A stretch of DNA of 64,000 nucleotides from positions 310,001 through 374,000 of the forward strand of contig NZ_NEVK01000006.1 in NCBI RefSeq assembly GCF_002261265.1. Direction: 5' to 3'. The stretch is from Bordetella genomosp. 7. GTDB lineage: Bacteria > Pseudomonadota > Gammaproteobacteria > Burkholderiales > Burkholderiaceae_B. Under the pieces are notes generated by a model. It saw only the letters and a list, made by a program, of their open reading frames with translations. It ran no database searches and was not told the origin of the DNA. Both the position numbers and the translations under genes were made by a program. The stretch's first letter is position 1, and every line of letters starts with the position of its first letter. Below are positions 18,128 to 26,791 of the stretch, piece after piece.

Positions 18128-19714
18128 TCAATGGCTGTCGACGGGTTCTTCGGCTTCGGCGGAGGCCAGGGGCAGGCGCTCGACCCGCACCGACGCGATG
18201 CGCCGGCCGTCGAGTTCAAGCACCTCGAAGCGGAAGTGATGATGCGGGTCGTCGTAGTCGCACGCGTTACCGGGCTCGGGCAGGTGCCCGAATCGCGCAA
18301 GCAGGTAACCCGCCAGCGTGGAATAGTCTTGCGAATCGTCGATAAGGCCTTCGGTTTCAAGCACTTGCTCGACGTGATGCAAGTCGGCCGCGCCGTCGAT
18401 CCTCCAGACGTTGTCTTGCAATGGGGTGATATCGGGCGTTTCGTCCTCGTCGGGGAATTCGCCGGCGATGGCTTCGAATACATCGATGGGGGTTACCAGC
18501 CCTTCTATCGCGCCGAACTCGTCGGCCACCAGCACCAGCTGGCCGCGTGACCGCTTGAGGGTATCCATCAGGCGCAGGATGCCGATGGATTCGTGCACGA
18601 TGATCGGGTCGCGCAGGCGATCGCGGCGCAGGCGTTGCTCGGTGATAAGGTCGGCCACCAGGTCCTTGGCTCGGCCGATGCCGATGACCTCGTCAAGCGA
18701 ACCGCGGCACACGGGGAAGAAACTGTGCGGCGCCTCGGTGAGCTGGCGGCGGATCGTGTCGGCGTCGTCGTCGATATTGACCCACGACACATCCGTGCGC
18801 GGCGTCATGATGGACCGGATGGAGCGTTCGGCCAGCGTCAGCACGCCGCTGACCATGTTGCGTTCCTCGACGCCGAACGCAGGCACGGCGGGGCCGCTCG
18901 CATTGGCGGCCACCACTTCTTCGCCGTCCGGCGGACGCTTGCCCAGCATGCGCAGCACCGCCGATGCCGTGCGCTCGCGCATGGGGCGCGTAGCATCCAG
19001 GCGCAGCAGATTGCGCCGCGCCACCTGGTTCAGCGCCTCGATCGCCACCGAAAAGCCGATGGCGGCATACAGGTAGCCCTTGGGCACCTTGAAGCCGAAC
19101 GATTCCGCCAGCAGCGAAAAGCCGATCATCAGCAGGAAACCCAGGCACAGCACGACGACCGTGGGGTGCGCGTTCACGAAGCGGGTCAGCGGCTTGGACG
19201 CGAGCAGCATGACGCCGATGGCTACCGTGACGGCGATCATCATGATGGCAAGGTGGTCGACCATGCCTACCGCAGTGATCACCGAATCGAGCGAGAACAC
19301 CGCGTCCAGCACCACGATCTGCAGCACGATGACCCAGAAGCTGGCATACACGCGCGGCCCCGACGTCTGGGTCGCATGGCCGCCTTCCAGCCTTTCGTGG
19401 AGTTCAAGCGTGCCTTTGAACAACAGGAACAGCCCGCCCACAAGCAGGATGAGGTCGCGTCCGGAGAACGTAAGAGGCCCGATGGAGAACAAGGGAGCGG
19501 TCAGGGTGACCAGCCAGGACATGACTGAAAGCAGGCCCAGCCGCATGAGCAGGGCCAGGGACAGCCCGACGATGCGCGCGCGATCGCGCTGCGCCGGCGG
19601 CAACTTGTCGGCCAGGATGGCGATGAAGATCAGGTTGTCGATCCCGAGGACGATCTCGAGAACGACCAAGGTAAGCAGGCCGACCCACGCGGCGGGATCC
19701 TGCAGCCACTCCAT
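18128..19714 (-). CDS. TerC-family membrane protein fused to CBS and CorC/HlyC domains
   Basis: A 528-residue fusion. Residues 1-240 are a TerC-type membrane domain with about seven helices and acidic motifs in helices ('[13 protein letters not shown]', '[21 protein letters not shown]'). Residues 300-420 carry two CBS motifs ('[15 protein letters not shown]', then '[19 protein letters not shown]'). Residues 435-515 form the CorC_HlyC transporter-associated domain. TerC proteins are linked to metal (manganese) export. The ATG at 19714 has GGAG eight bases upstream; an in-frame ATG at 19744 is less likely. It ends close to uppP. Confidence 0.92.
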   Translation of the reverse strand: MEWLQDPAAWVGLLTLVVLEIVLGIDNLIFIAILADKLPPAQRDRARIVGLSLALLMRLGLLSVMSWLVTLTAPLFSIGPLTFSGRDLILLVGGLFLLFKGTLELHERLEGGHATQTSGPRVYASFWVIVLQIVVLDAVFSLDSVITAVGMVDHLAIMMIAVTVAIGVMLLASKPLTRFVNAHPTVVVLCLGFLLMIGFSLLAESFGFKVPKGYLYAAIGFSVAIEALNQVARRNLLRLDATRPMRERTASAVLRMLGKRPPDGEEVVAANASGPAVPAFGVEERNMVSGVLTLAERSIRSIMTPRTDVSWVNIDDDADTIRRQLTEAPHSFFPVCRGSLDEVIGIGRAKDLVADLITEQRLRRDRLRDPIIVHESIGILRLMDTLKRSRGQLVLVADEFGAIEGLVTPIDVFEAIAGEFPDEDETPDITPLQDNVWRIDGAADLHHVEQVLETEGLIDDSQDYSTLAGYLLARFGHLPEPGNACDYDDPHHHFRFEVLELDGRRIASVRVERLPLASAEAEEPVDSH

Positions 19715-19888
19715 CGAGTGCTCCAAAAGTTGCGAAACCGCCAATCGTACCCGGATTTGACGTCACATGCGGGCGACTTGCCGGCAGATCGCGCCGGGAA
19801 ACGTGTCGATTTTTAACGACGCCGGCGGCGTTGTCGCGGGCGGCGCGCCCCGGGGCGCCATGGCCCGCGGCACGCCGCGCCGCCGAAT

Positions 19889-20671
19889 TCAGGCCTGCCT
19901 GGGCTGCAGGGCGGCGAGCATCTGGGTGAAGATCTTGGGGCTGCCGGCCAGCACGTTGCCGGAATCTTGCCAGCCCTGCTCGCCGTCGAAGTCGGCGACC
20001 AGCCCGCCCGCTTCCTGCACCAGCAAACTGCCGGCGGCGAGATCCCAGGGCTTGAGCCGCACCCCGCAGAAACCGTCGATGCGGCCCGCCGCCACATAGG
20101 CCAGGTCCAGCACCGTGGAGCCCAGGCGGCGCACCCCGGTGCTGCCTTCGGCCAGCTGGCGGAAGCGGCCGCCGCCGGCGTCGATGTCGCCCGACTTGGG
20201 CCAGTGCGCCCCCAGCAGGGCTTCGCTGTAGCGCGTACGGCCCGAGACCCGCACGCGGCGGTCGTTCAGGAAGGTGCCGCTGCCCCGGCTGGCGGTGAAT
20301 AGCTCGTTGCGCGACGGGTCGTAGACCACTGCCTGCGTGATCTGCCCCCGCTGCGCCAGCGCGATGGACACGGCATAGTGAGGCAGGCCGTGGATGAAGT
20401 TCGTGGTGCCGTCCAGGGGGTCGATGATCCACTGGAACTCGGCCTGTTCCGGGCCTTGCAGGCCGTACTCCTCGCCGAGCACGGCGTGGTCGGGATAGGC
20501 GGTGCGCAAGGTCTCTACAATGGACTCTTCCGAGGCACGGTCGACTTCCGTGACATAATCGCGCGGGCCCTTGCGAGCCACGCTGAGTCGTTCCAAATCG
20601 AGGCTGGCACGGTTGATGATGGTGCCGGCACGCCGGGCCGCCTTGATGGCGATATTGAGCATCGGGTGCAT
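19889..20671 (-). CDS. suhB: Inositol monophosphatase family protein (SuhB type)
   Basis: A 260-residue magnesium-dependent phosphatase. Metal ligands are visible in 'LGEEYG' (near 67), 'WIIDPLDGTTNFIHG' (near 82) and 'KPWDLAAGSLL' (near 210). SuhB-like proteins dephosphorylate inositol-1-phosphate and, in enterobacteria, also act in rRNA antitermination. The start 'MHPMLNIAIKAARRAG' is conserved and fixes the ATG at 20671. The gene is divergent from trmJ, an arrangement I recall from beta-proteobacteria. Confidence 0.93.
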   Translation of the reverse strand: MHPMLNIAIKAARRAGTIINRASLDLERLSVARKGPRDYVTEVDRASEESIVETLRTAYPDHAVLGEEYGLQGPEQAEFQWIIDPLDGTTNFIHGLPHYAVSIALAQRGQITQAVVYDPSRNELFTASRGSGTFLNDRRVRVSGRTRYSEALLGAHWPKSGDIDAGGGRFRQLAEGSTGVRRLGSTVLDLAYVAAGRIDGFCGVRLKPWDLAAGSLLVQEAGGLVADFDGEQGWQDSGNVLAGSPKIFTQMLAALQPRQA

Positions 20672-20790
20672 AAGATTCCGTACGTATGCGGTAAGGGCCG
20701 CCACCCGGGCGGCCTTGCCGCGCACCGGTACAGCGGCGCGGCAACGACCCCAAAAACCAGGAAAGCGTTAAGCCAAACTCGGCATTTTAA

Positions 20791-21558
20791 ATGACTCAAG
20801 CCTTTTCACGTGTTCAGTTCATTATGGTGCAGCCCAGCCACCCCGGAAATGTGGGTTCCGCCGCGCGCGCCATCAAGACCATGGGCTTTTCCGAGCTGGT
20901 GCTGGTCGAGCCCCGCTACCCCGACATCACGACCCAGCCCGAAGCGGTAGCGCTGGCAAGCGGCGCGAGCGACATCCTGCAGCGGGCCCGCGTGTGCGCC
21001 ACGCTGGAAGAGGCCCTGGCGCCTGTTACGCTGTCGTTCGCCCTGACCGCCCGCGTGCGCGACCTGGGCCCCCCGCCCTGCGATATCCGCCAGGCCGCCC
21101 TGCTGGCCAGCAGCCACCTGGCCACCCCCGGCACAGGTTGCACCGCGGTGGTGCTGGGCACCGAGCGGGCGGGGCTGACCAACGCGCAGATTGCCCTGTG
21201 CCACCGCATCTGCCACATTCCGGCCAACCCCGAATACAGTTCTCTGAACGTGGCGCAGGCCCTGCAGCTGGCGGCCTGGGAATTGCGCTATGCGCTGCTG
21301 CAGGCCGCCGCCGCGCCGCTATTGCCCGTATCTGCGGCGCAGCAGGCCGATCCTGGCGCAGCGCCGGCCACCGGCCAGGCCGTGCAGGCCTTTCTGGCGC
21401 ATTGGGAAGAAGCGCTGGTGCACGTGCAGTTCCTGGACCGCGCCCACCCCAAGAAGCTGATGCCGCGCATGCGCCACCTGTTCAGCCGGTGCGCGCTGAC
21501 GCGCGACGAGGTGGACATGCTGCGCGGGGTATGCACGGCCATGTTGCGCAAAAAATAA
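20791..21558 (+). CDS. trmJ: tRNA (cytidine/uridine-2'-O-)-methyltransferase, TrmJ family
   Basis: A 255-residue SPOUT methyltransferase. The N-terminal 'MVQPSHPGNVGSAARAIKTM' and the knot motifs 'VLGTERAGLTNAQI' (near 116) and 'NPEYSSLNVAQALQL' (near 150) are those of TrmJ/LasT proteins. A C-terminal helical extension (from about 205) is present. TrmJ methylates the ribose at position 32 of the tRNA anticodon loop using S-adenosylmethionine. It is divergent from suhB across about 120 bp that should hold both promoters. Confidence 0.93.
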   Translation: MTQAFSRVQFIMVQPSHPGNVGSAARAIKTMGFSELVLVEPRYPDITTQPEAVALASGASDILQRARVCATLEEALAPVTLSFALTARVRDLGPPPCDIRQAALLASSHLATPGTGCTAVVLGTERAGLTNAQIALCHRICHIPANPEYSSLNVAQALQLAAWELRYALLQAAAAPLLPVSAAQQADPGAAPATGQAVQAFLAHWEEALVHVQFLDRAHPKKLMPRMRHLFSRCALTRDEVDMLRGVCTAMLRKK

Positions 21559-21616
21559 AAGCCCGTTCGGGACGGCCGGTTGGGGACGGCCCGTTCGGGA
21601 CTACGTCCGGAATGAC

Positions 21617-21641
21617 AAAGCCCCCTTTGCAGGGGGCTTTT
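21617..21641. terminator. Bidirectional terminator between trmJ and the Bug gene
   Basis: A perfect stem AAAGCCCCCT/AGGGGGCTTT lies between the convergent genes trmJ and the Bug protein gene. A 12-base repeat CCCGTTCGGGAC occurs twice just upstream (near 21563 and 21590). Confidence 0.75.
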
Positions 21642-21697
21642 CGGACAGATCCGCCCGGGCGCGGGACGACGCCCGCGGCCCGGCGGCGCCGCGTGCT

Positions 21698-22690
21698 TCA
21701 GTCGACCTGCGCGCCCGAGGCCTTGACGACCGGGGCCCAGTTCTCGACTTCCGACTTGATGAACACGCCAAACTCGGCCGGCGTGGTCTTTTCACCGACG
21801 GCGCCCAGGCCGGCGAAGGCCTTCTGCACGTCGGGGTTGTCTTGCGCCTTGACGATCACGGCGTTCAGCTTGTCGATGACTTCCTGGGGCGTACCGGCCG
21901 GGGCGATGAGCCCGAACCAGGACGACACGTCGAAGTTATCGAAACCGGCTTCCTGCATGGTGGGCAGGTCGGGCGCGGTGGGCGAACGCTTGGCAGTGGT
22001 GACCGCCAGCGCCTTGAGCTTGCCGCCCATGACGTGCGGCCAGGCCGAGGGCATGTTGTCGAACATGTACTGCACCTGCCCGCCGATCAGGTCGGTTACC
22101 GCAGGAGCGCTGCCCTTATAGGGCACGTGCAGCACGTCCAGGCCGGTGCGCTGCTTGAACAGTTCGCCCGCCATGTGGATGGAAGTGCCGCTGCCCGAAG
22201 ATGCAAACGCCAGCTTGCCGGGGTTGGCCTTGGCGTAATCCACCAGTTCCTGCACCGACTTCACCGGCACTTCAGAGTTGACCACGAGGACATTGGGCAC
22301 CTTGGCGCCCAGCGCCACCGGCGCGAAATCCTTGGTGAGGTCGAACGATACGTTCTTGTACAGCGTCTGGTTGATGGCGCTGGTGACGGCCACGAACAGC
22401 AAGGTGTAGCCGTCGGGCGCAGCGCGCCTGACATAATCGGTGGCGATGTTGCTGCCCGCGCCCGGCTTGTTCTCGACCACGAACGACTGACCCAGCTCCT
22501 GGGTGAGTTCCTTGGCCATGATGCGGGCGATGACGTCGGTGGTGCCGCCGGCAGAGAAGCCGACCACGATATGCACCGGTTTTTCTGGATAGGCTGCCTG
22601 CGCGCTTGCGCCCAGTGCGAGCGCGCCCACGGCGCCGGCCAGCAGCGTCGCGGCGTGGCGCAGGAAGCGGGTTTTGTGACCTTGGGCCAT
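21698..22690 (-). CDS. Tripartite tricarboxylate transporter (Bug family) substrate-binding protein
   Basis: A 330-residue periplasmic binding protein of the Bug/TctC family. A signal peptide ends at 'GASAQA' (about residue 32). The mature protein starts 'AYPEKPVHIVVGFSAGGTTD' and includes 'ENKPGAGSNIATDYV' and 'APAGTPQEVIDKLN'. These proteins bind small carboxylates or related acids, mostly with partner membrane proteins TctAB that are not nearby, as is usual for orphan Bug genes. It is divergent from an IclR regulator with three operator-like palindromes between them, so it is probably inducible. Confidence 0.93.
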   Translation of the reverse strand: MAQGHKTRFLRHAATLLAGAVGALALGASAQAAYPEKPVHIVVGFSAGGTTDVIARIMAKELTQELGQSFVVENKPGAGSNIATDYVRRAAPDGYTLLFVAVTSAINQTLYKNVSFDLTKDFAPVALGAKVPNVLVVNSEVPVKSVQELVDYAKANPGKLAFASSGSGTSIHMAGELFKQRTGLDVLHVPYKGSAPAVTDLIGGQVQYMFDNMPSAWPHVMGGKLKALAVTTAKRSPTAPDLPTMQEAGFDNFDVSSWFGLIAPAGTPQEVIDKLNAVIVKAQDNPDVQKAFAGLGAVGEKTTPAEFGVFIKSEVENWAPVVKASGAQVD

Positions 22691-22710
22691 CAGAGTCTCC
22701 TGTAGAAATG

Positions 22711-22825
22711 GTCCGGGGTACGGACAGGCCAAGCTGTCCGTTGTACGGACATACTAGATTTTGTTCGGCAGCCGATTTTCCACTAGGCAAGCGGCCTAAG
22801 GCAAGGTAGAGTCCATTGTGCGGAC
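22711..22825. promoter_or_regulatory. Three GTCC(G/A)-N5-CGGAC palindromes, likely IclR operators
   Basis: The same dyad GTCCG-N5-CGGAC occurs at 22711-22725 and 22736-22750, and as GTCCA-N5-CGGAC at 22811-22825. The 5' spacings are 25 and 75 bp. The middle copy is the longest (TGTCCG-N5-CGGACA). All three lie in the 193-bp gap between the divergent Bug and IclR genes. IclR-family regulators often bind such repeated dyads, so I infer autoregulation plus control of the Bug gene. Confidence 0.7.
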
Positions 22826-22883
22826 ACTTGGATACCGCCTCGTACCCAGTTCCCCTACTTTTCATGCTTTACTCGAGAGTTGC

Positions 22884-23642
22884 ATGTCGATTGCAGATCA
22901 ATCTTCCGGTCCGCGCACCTTGCGCCGCGGGCTGGCCGTACTGGCCGCGCTGCGCGACCAGGGCGCCGCGGGGCTGAGCGTCACGGACATCGCTCGCCTG
23001 ACCTCGATCCAGCGTCCTACTGTCTATCGCCTGCTGGCCGCGCTGATGGAATCCGGTCTCGTGCTGGCCATCCCTGGCACCAAGAAATACCGTGCGCAGT
23101 GGTCGGCCATCGCCGACTCGACCACGCCGGACCCGCGCGTCGCGCAAACCCTGCCCATCTTGCGCCGACTGGCCGAACGCACCGGCGACGCGGTATTTCT
23201 GGTGGTGCGCGAAGGCGACGAGTCAGTCAGCCTGCACCGCGAGATCGGCGGCTACCCCGTGCAGATCCTGGCCACCTATGCCGGCAAGCGGCAGCCCCTG
23301 GGCGTGGGCTCGGGCGGCATGGCGATCCTGGCCGCCCTGCCCGACCCGGTGGCCCACGGCATCATCGAAAGAAACGCCAGCTACCTGGACGAATACGGCG
23401 GCATGACGCCCCACGAAATGCGCAGGCTGATCGAAAACACCCGGGCGCGCGGCTATTCGGTAGTGGGCAACCATGCGGTGCGCGGTGCGCTGGGCGTGGG
23501 CTGCGCCCTGCTGGACCCGCAGGGCGCGCCGATTCTGGCCATCAGCGTCACGGCCATCATCGATCGCATGCCGGCGCCGCGCCAGCGCGAGATCGCCAGC
23601 TGGATCAACGCCGAACTGGCGCGCCTTTCGCTGCGCGCCTGA
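22884..23642 (+). CDS. IclR-family transcriptional regulator
   Basis: A 252-residue regulator with an N-terminal winged helix-turn-helix (about 10-70: 'TLRRGLAVLAALRDQ', 'LSVTDIARLTSIQRPTVYRLLAAL') and a C-terminal IclR ligand domain (about 85-250: 'GDAVFLVVREGDESV', 'PLGVGSGGMAILAALP'). I chose the ATG at 22884, preceded by GAGAG; an upstream in-frame start at 22818 would place coding sequence over the third operator. It probably senses the ligand carried or metabolised through the divergent Bug protein. Confidence 0.92.
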   Translation: MSIADQSSGPRTLRRGLAVLAALRDQGAAGLSVTDIARLTSIQRPTVYRLLAALMESGLVLAIPGTKKYRAQWSAIADSTTPDPRVAQTLPILRRLAERTGDAVFLVVREGDESVSLHREIGGYPVQILATYAGKRQPLGVGSGGMAILAALPDPVAHGIIERNASYLDEYGGMTPHEMRRLIENTRARGYSVVGNHAVRGALGVGCALLDPQGAPILAISVTAIIDRMPAPRQREIASWINAELARLSLRA

Positions 23643-23643
23643 A

Positions 23644-24489
23644 TCAGGCGGCCGGCGCGCCGCCTTCTTTCTGCGGCGCCGCCTGGATCTCGCGGATGGG
23701 AATCGCCGGCTTGAAGCCGGACTGGCTCATTGTCAGGCGGATCTGGTGGAACAAATCCCAGCGCAGGTCCCAGTATTGCGCGGCATTGCACCACATGCGC
23801 ACGTTGACCACCGTGCCATTGTCCTTGTATTCGACAACCTTGACCTGCGGCGCCGGTTCCTTCTGCACCAGCGGATGACTGCCGACGATCTCCGTCAGGC
23901 GTTGCAGCGCCGCATCGAGATCGTCGTCGTAGTGCACCGTTACCGGAATATCCAGGCGCCGCGTCGTGTTGCGGCTGTAGTTGGTGATCGTGGCGTTCCA
24001 CACCACGCTGTTGGGCAGCGTGATCTGTATGCCGTCGGCCTGCACCAGGCGGCACAGAAACAGCCCGACTTCGGCCACCGTGCCTTCGGTGCCGCTGCTC
24101 AAGGCCACGTATTCGCCGGCGCGCAGCGGACGCAGCATCAGCAACATGATGCCCGCCGCAATGTTCTGCAAGGTGTTCTGCAGAGCCAGGCCCACGGCCA
24201 GGCCGGCCGCGCCCAGTACGGCAATCAGGCTGGCCGTCTGCACCCCGAAGCGCGCCAGTACCGCGATCACGGTGAAGATGCGCACCGCCCACACCACCAC
24301 GGTGTAGAACATGGGCACGATAGTGGGATCGATGCGCGGCGACCGGGTGGCGGCGCGCCGCACCCAGCGACCCAGCAGGGCCGATATCCACCAGCCGACG
24401 ACCAGGATGACCAGCGCCAGGACAATATTGATGGCGCCGTCGGCCAGCCGCGGCAAAACTGTTTCGAGACTTACCAGGTATTCGTTCAT
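23644..24489 (-). CDS. Small-conductance mechanosensitive channel (MscS family)
   Basis: A 281-residue MscS-type channel. It has three membrane helices in the first 110 residues ('INIVLALVILVVGWWISALL', a second near 65-90, and a pore-lining helix rich in Gly/Ala, 'LIAVLGAAGLAVGLALQNTL'), followed by the beta domain ('LRAGEYVALSSGTEGTVAEVGLF') and the cytoplasmic alpha/beta region. It releases solutes on hypo-osmotic shock from the inner membrane. The stop lies 2 bp from the convergent iclR stop. It has the length of E. coli MscS. Confidence 0.93.
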   Translation of the reverse strand: MNEYLVSLETVLPRLADGAINIVLALVILVVGWWISALLGRWVRRAATRSPRIDPTIVPMFYTVVVWAVRIFTVIAVLARFGVQTASLIAVLGAAGLAVGLALQNTLQNIAAGIMLLMLRPLRAGEYVALSSGTEGTVAEVGLFLCRLVQADGIQITLPNSVVWNATITNYSRNTTRRLDIPVTVHYDDDLDAALQRLTEIVGSHPLVQKEPAPQVKVVEYKDNGTVVNVRMWCNAAQYWDLRWDLFHQIRLTMSQSGFKPAIPIREIQAAPQKEGGAPAA

Positions 24490-24610
24490 GGAGCTTCCAA
24501 CCTATGCGGTGCCATGCAGGCCCGGCAACTCGCCGAGCCTGATCACAGACGCGGAAGAATTTATCAGATGAGCGCGGGCGCCGGCCACGGCGACGCTCGC
24601 AAGAATAACG

Positions 24611-25708
24611 CTATACCTTGCGGAAATGGTTATCCCACGATATCGAGGCGGACGGCGGCAGCACCGCGTCGCCGGGCAGCCCCGGTCCGGCCCGGACCAA
24701 CGCTCCCAGGCCGCTATTGACCAGGAAACGCCCCTCGGCCAGGGGCGCCACACCGCAACCGTCGGCCAGGCGAGTCACGCCCAGGCAGCGGCCGCCGTCG
24801 GTATCCCAGTACACCACTTGCCCGCCCACCGGGCTGCTGGTGGCCAGCACGCGGCCGGCCGGATCCACGGCCACCGAGCCCACGTAATTGCGAAAACCGC
24901 GCAGCACTTCAGAGGGGCCGGCGAACAACTCGGGCGAGCGTCCGCGGCGATGCCGCCCCACCAGCGGCGGCCGCTCGGAATCAGGGCCGGTATGCTGGCA
25001 GCCAAACCACACCGCGCCATCGGCCGCCACGGCCAGATGGCGTATCGACAAACGATGATATTCGGCAGGCAGCTCGACCTGTTCCAGCAGGCGGCCATCT
25101 TGCGCATCCACGTAGGCCAGCGAAGGCCGCATCGTATCCAGGTTGAGTTCGAGCTTGCCGTAATCCGGGTGAGTAAGAATGCCGCCGTTGGCCACGCACA
25201 CGGTGCGGCCGTCGTTGAGCAGCACGGCTTCGTGCGGTCCGATGCCGCCGGTTTCGAATTCGCCTATACGCCGGAAGTTTCCGCCGGGCGAGGTGTCATA
25301 CACGCCCAGCACGCCATAGCCGGCTTCATAATGATTTTCCGTAGCCACCATGCGTTGCCCGTCGGGCAGGAATACGCCGTGCCCGAAGAAGTGGCGGCCC
25401 TGGGCTGCCTGCAGCGGCATCGGCGGCTCGGCGCCATCCAGACGAAAAGCCACGGCGAAAAAGCCCGGCTGGCGGCCGAACACGACCGCGCGGCCGCGCG
25501 CCGGATCGAGCGCGAAACTGTGGCCGCGAGCCGGCATGGGCACGATCTGCAGGTCGCGGCCCCGTGCATTCAGCACCACGGCTTCGTAGCGCCCGGCGCT
25601 GCGGCGCGCCGCCAGATACAGCGCCTGTTGCTGCGCCGCCTGCACCACGCCGGGCGCCAGGCCGGCGGCAGTGGCCAGCGCAAGAAAGCGGCGGCGGTCA
25701 ATCACCAT
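24611..25708 (-). CDS. DUF1513 beta-propeller-like protein with Tat-type leader
   Basis: About 365 residues. The start 'MVIDRRRFLALATAAGLAPG' resembles a Tat leader (RR-x-F-L). The rest matches DUF1513: 'YEAVVLNARGRDLQIVPMPARGHSFALDP', 'FGHGVFLPDGQRMVATENHYE' and 'GGIGPHEAVLLNDGRTVCVANGG' in pieces, a predicted periplasmic propeller. An ATG at 25717 is an alternative start. It overlaps the stop of the second imelysin gene and is the last gene of the imelysin/di-heme operon, where DUF1513 members are commonly found. The molecular role is unknown; iron handling is inferred from context. Confidence 0.85.
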   Translation of the reverse strand: MVIDRRRFLALATAAGLAPGVVQAAQQQALYLAARRSAGRYEAVVLNARGRDLQIVPMPARGHSFALDPARGRAVVFGRQPGFFAVAFRLDGAEPPMPLQAAQGRHFFGHGVFLPDGQRMVATENHYEAGYGVLGVYDTSPGGNFRRIGEFETGGIGPHEAVLLNDGRTVCVANGGILTHPDYGKLELNLDTMRPSLAYVDAQDGRLLEQVELPAEYHRLSIRHLAVAADGAVWFGCQHTGPDSERPPLVGRHRRGRSPELFAGPSEVLRGFRNYVGSVAVDPAGRVLATSSPVGGQVVYWDTDGGRCLGVTRLADGCGVAPLAEGRFLVNSGLGALVRAGPGLPGDAVLPPSASISWDNHFRKV

Positions 25709-26774
25709 CGAGCGCATTGAATCCAATGGCGACTCCCAGCGCGGGAGCCATGTGCTGGTCGACAATGTCCTTGGCATTTTTCAGGATCATTCCGGCCAGG
25801 GCCAGGCGTTGCCAGCCGGCCTGGTCAGCCAGCGCCTGCGCCACCGGAACATCCGCCTCGCTGAAAATGGCGGCTGCGCGAGCCAGCTCGCCGTTCAGCG
25901 AGGCCTCGATCCAGCTTTCGCCATCGGCATACCGGTATGCTCCAGCCTGGTAAAACGCCTGCATGCCGCGCAGGCTGGCCGCCAGCGCCGGCAGCGTCAT
26001 GTCGCTGCGCCAGAATGCGGCCCGCTTGGGCCGGGCGGCCTGCACCGAATCGCCCAGCACGGGCAGCAGCTTGACGTCGCGTGCGAACTGCAGCCCGGTG
26101 GACAATGCCTTGACCGCTTCGGCGGCGACTTCCTGCGGCGAGCGATAAAGGTCGTTGCCGGCCGAAGGCTGGGTGAACTGCCTGCCGAAGTCGCCCTGCG
26201 CGCTCCAGGCCTGTTGCAGTTCGCGCGATACGTCGGCAACGTTGCCCGCCACTGCTACCGCGTAGCGACATGCAAATGCGTGATCGGGCTGCGCCGGCGC
26301 GTCGAGCAGGCCAGGCGCGTCATACAGCACATATTCCAAGGCAGGCAGGCCCTGCAGCGCAACGCTGCGGCCCGCCAGGGCCTGGGGCTGCAACACGCCC
26401 GCATCGCCCTCGGCCAGCAGCGCGCGCACCTGGCGTTGCATCACGCCGCGCGTATCGGGCCAGAACGCCAGGCGTTCAAAGCGATTGCCCTGCACCAGCG
26501 GCCCGAACCGCAGGAACTCGACGCCCGACCAGGCCAGCACCGTGTCGCGAAATGCCTGGCGCACCGCCGGCGCGCCTTCGGGGCCGCCGCCCTTGCCGCA
26601 CCATGTGTCCAGGCTTTGATGGAGTTCAACGGCCTGCTGCGCCAGTGCGGTGACGGCGGGCCTGGCATAGCCGTCGGCCAGGCGCGCGCCCAGATCGGGC
26701 GCCGGGCCCGCCGGCGCGACGGCGGGAACCAGCATCATGGCGGCGAAGCCCAGTTTGCGTATCAGCATGTTCAT
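25698..26774 (-). CDS. Imelysin-family (M75-like) exported protein
   Basis: A 358-residue protein with a signal peptide ('GFAAMMLVPAVAPAGPA') and an imelysin-like helical body ('VTALAQQAVELHQSLDTWC', 'FRDTVLAWSGVEFLRFGPL', 'GLPALEYVLYD' at the place of the GxHxxE motif). The canonical histidine is replaced: 'GLPALEYVL' keeps only the glutamate. Imelysin-like proteins are periplasmic and iron-regulated. The gene starts 17 bp after the di-heme cytochrome stop and overlaps the DUF1513 gene. This is the second, shorter imelysin of the operon. Confidence 0.85.
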   Translation of the reverse strand: MNMLIRKLGFAAMMLVPAVAPAGPAPDLGARLADGYARPAVTALAQQAVELHQSLDTWCGKGGGPEGAPAVRQAFRDTVLAWSGVEFLRFGPLVQGNRFERLAFWPDTRGVMQRQVRALLAEGDAGVLQPQALAGRSVALQGLPALEYVLYDAPGLLDAPAQPDHAFACRYAVAVAGNVADVSRELQQAWSAQGDFGRQFTQPSAGNDLYRSPQEVAAEAVKALSTGLQFARDVKLLPVLGDSVQAARPKRAAFWRSDMTLPALAASLRGMQAFYQAGAYRYADGESWIEASLNGELARAAAIFSEADVPVAQALADQAGWQRLALAGMILKNAKDIVDQHMAPALGVAIGFNALDGD

Positions 26775-26791
26775 ACTCCCAGGCTCCCCGG

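Noticed and set aside
22818-22883. Longer start of the IclR gene at 22818
   Set aside because: The extra 22 residues have no family match, and the coding would cover the third operator dyad. The ATG at 22884 begins the conserved region directly.
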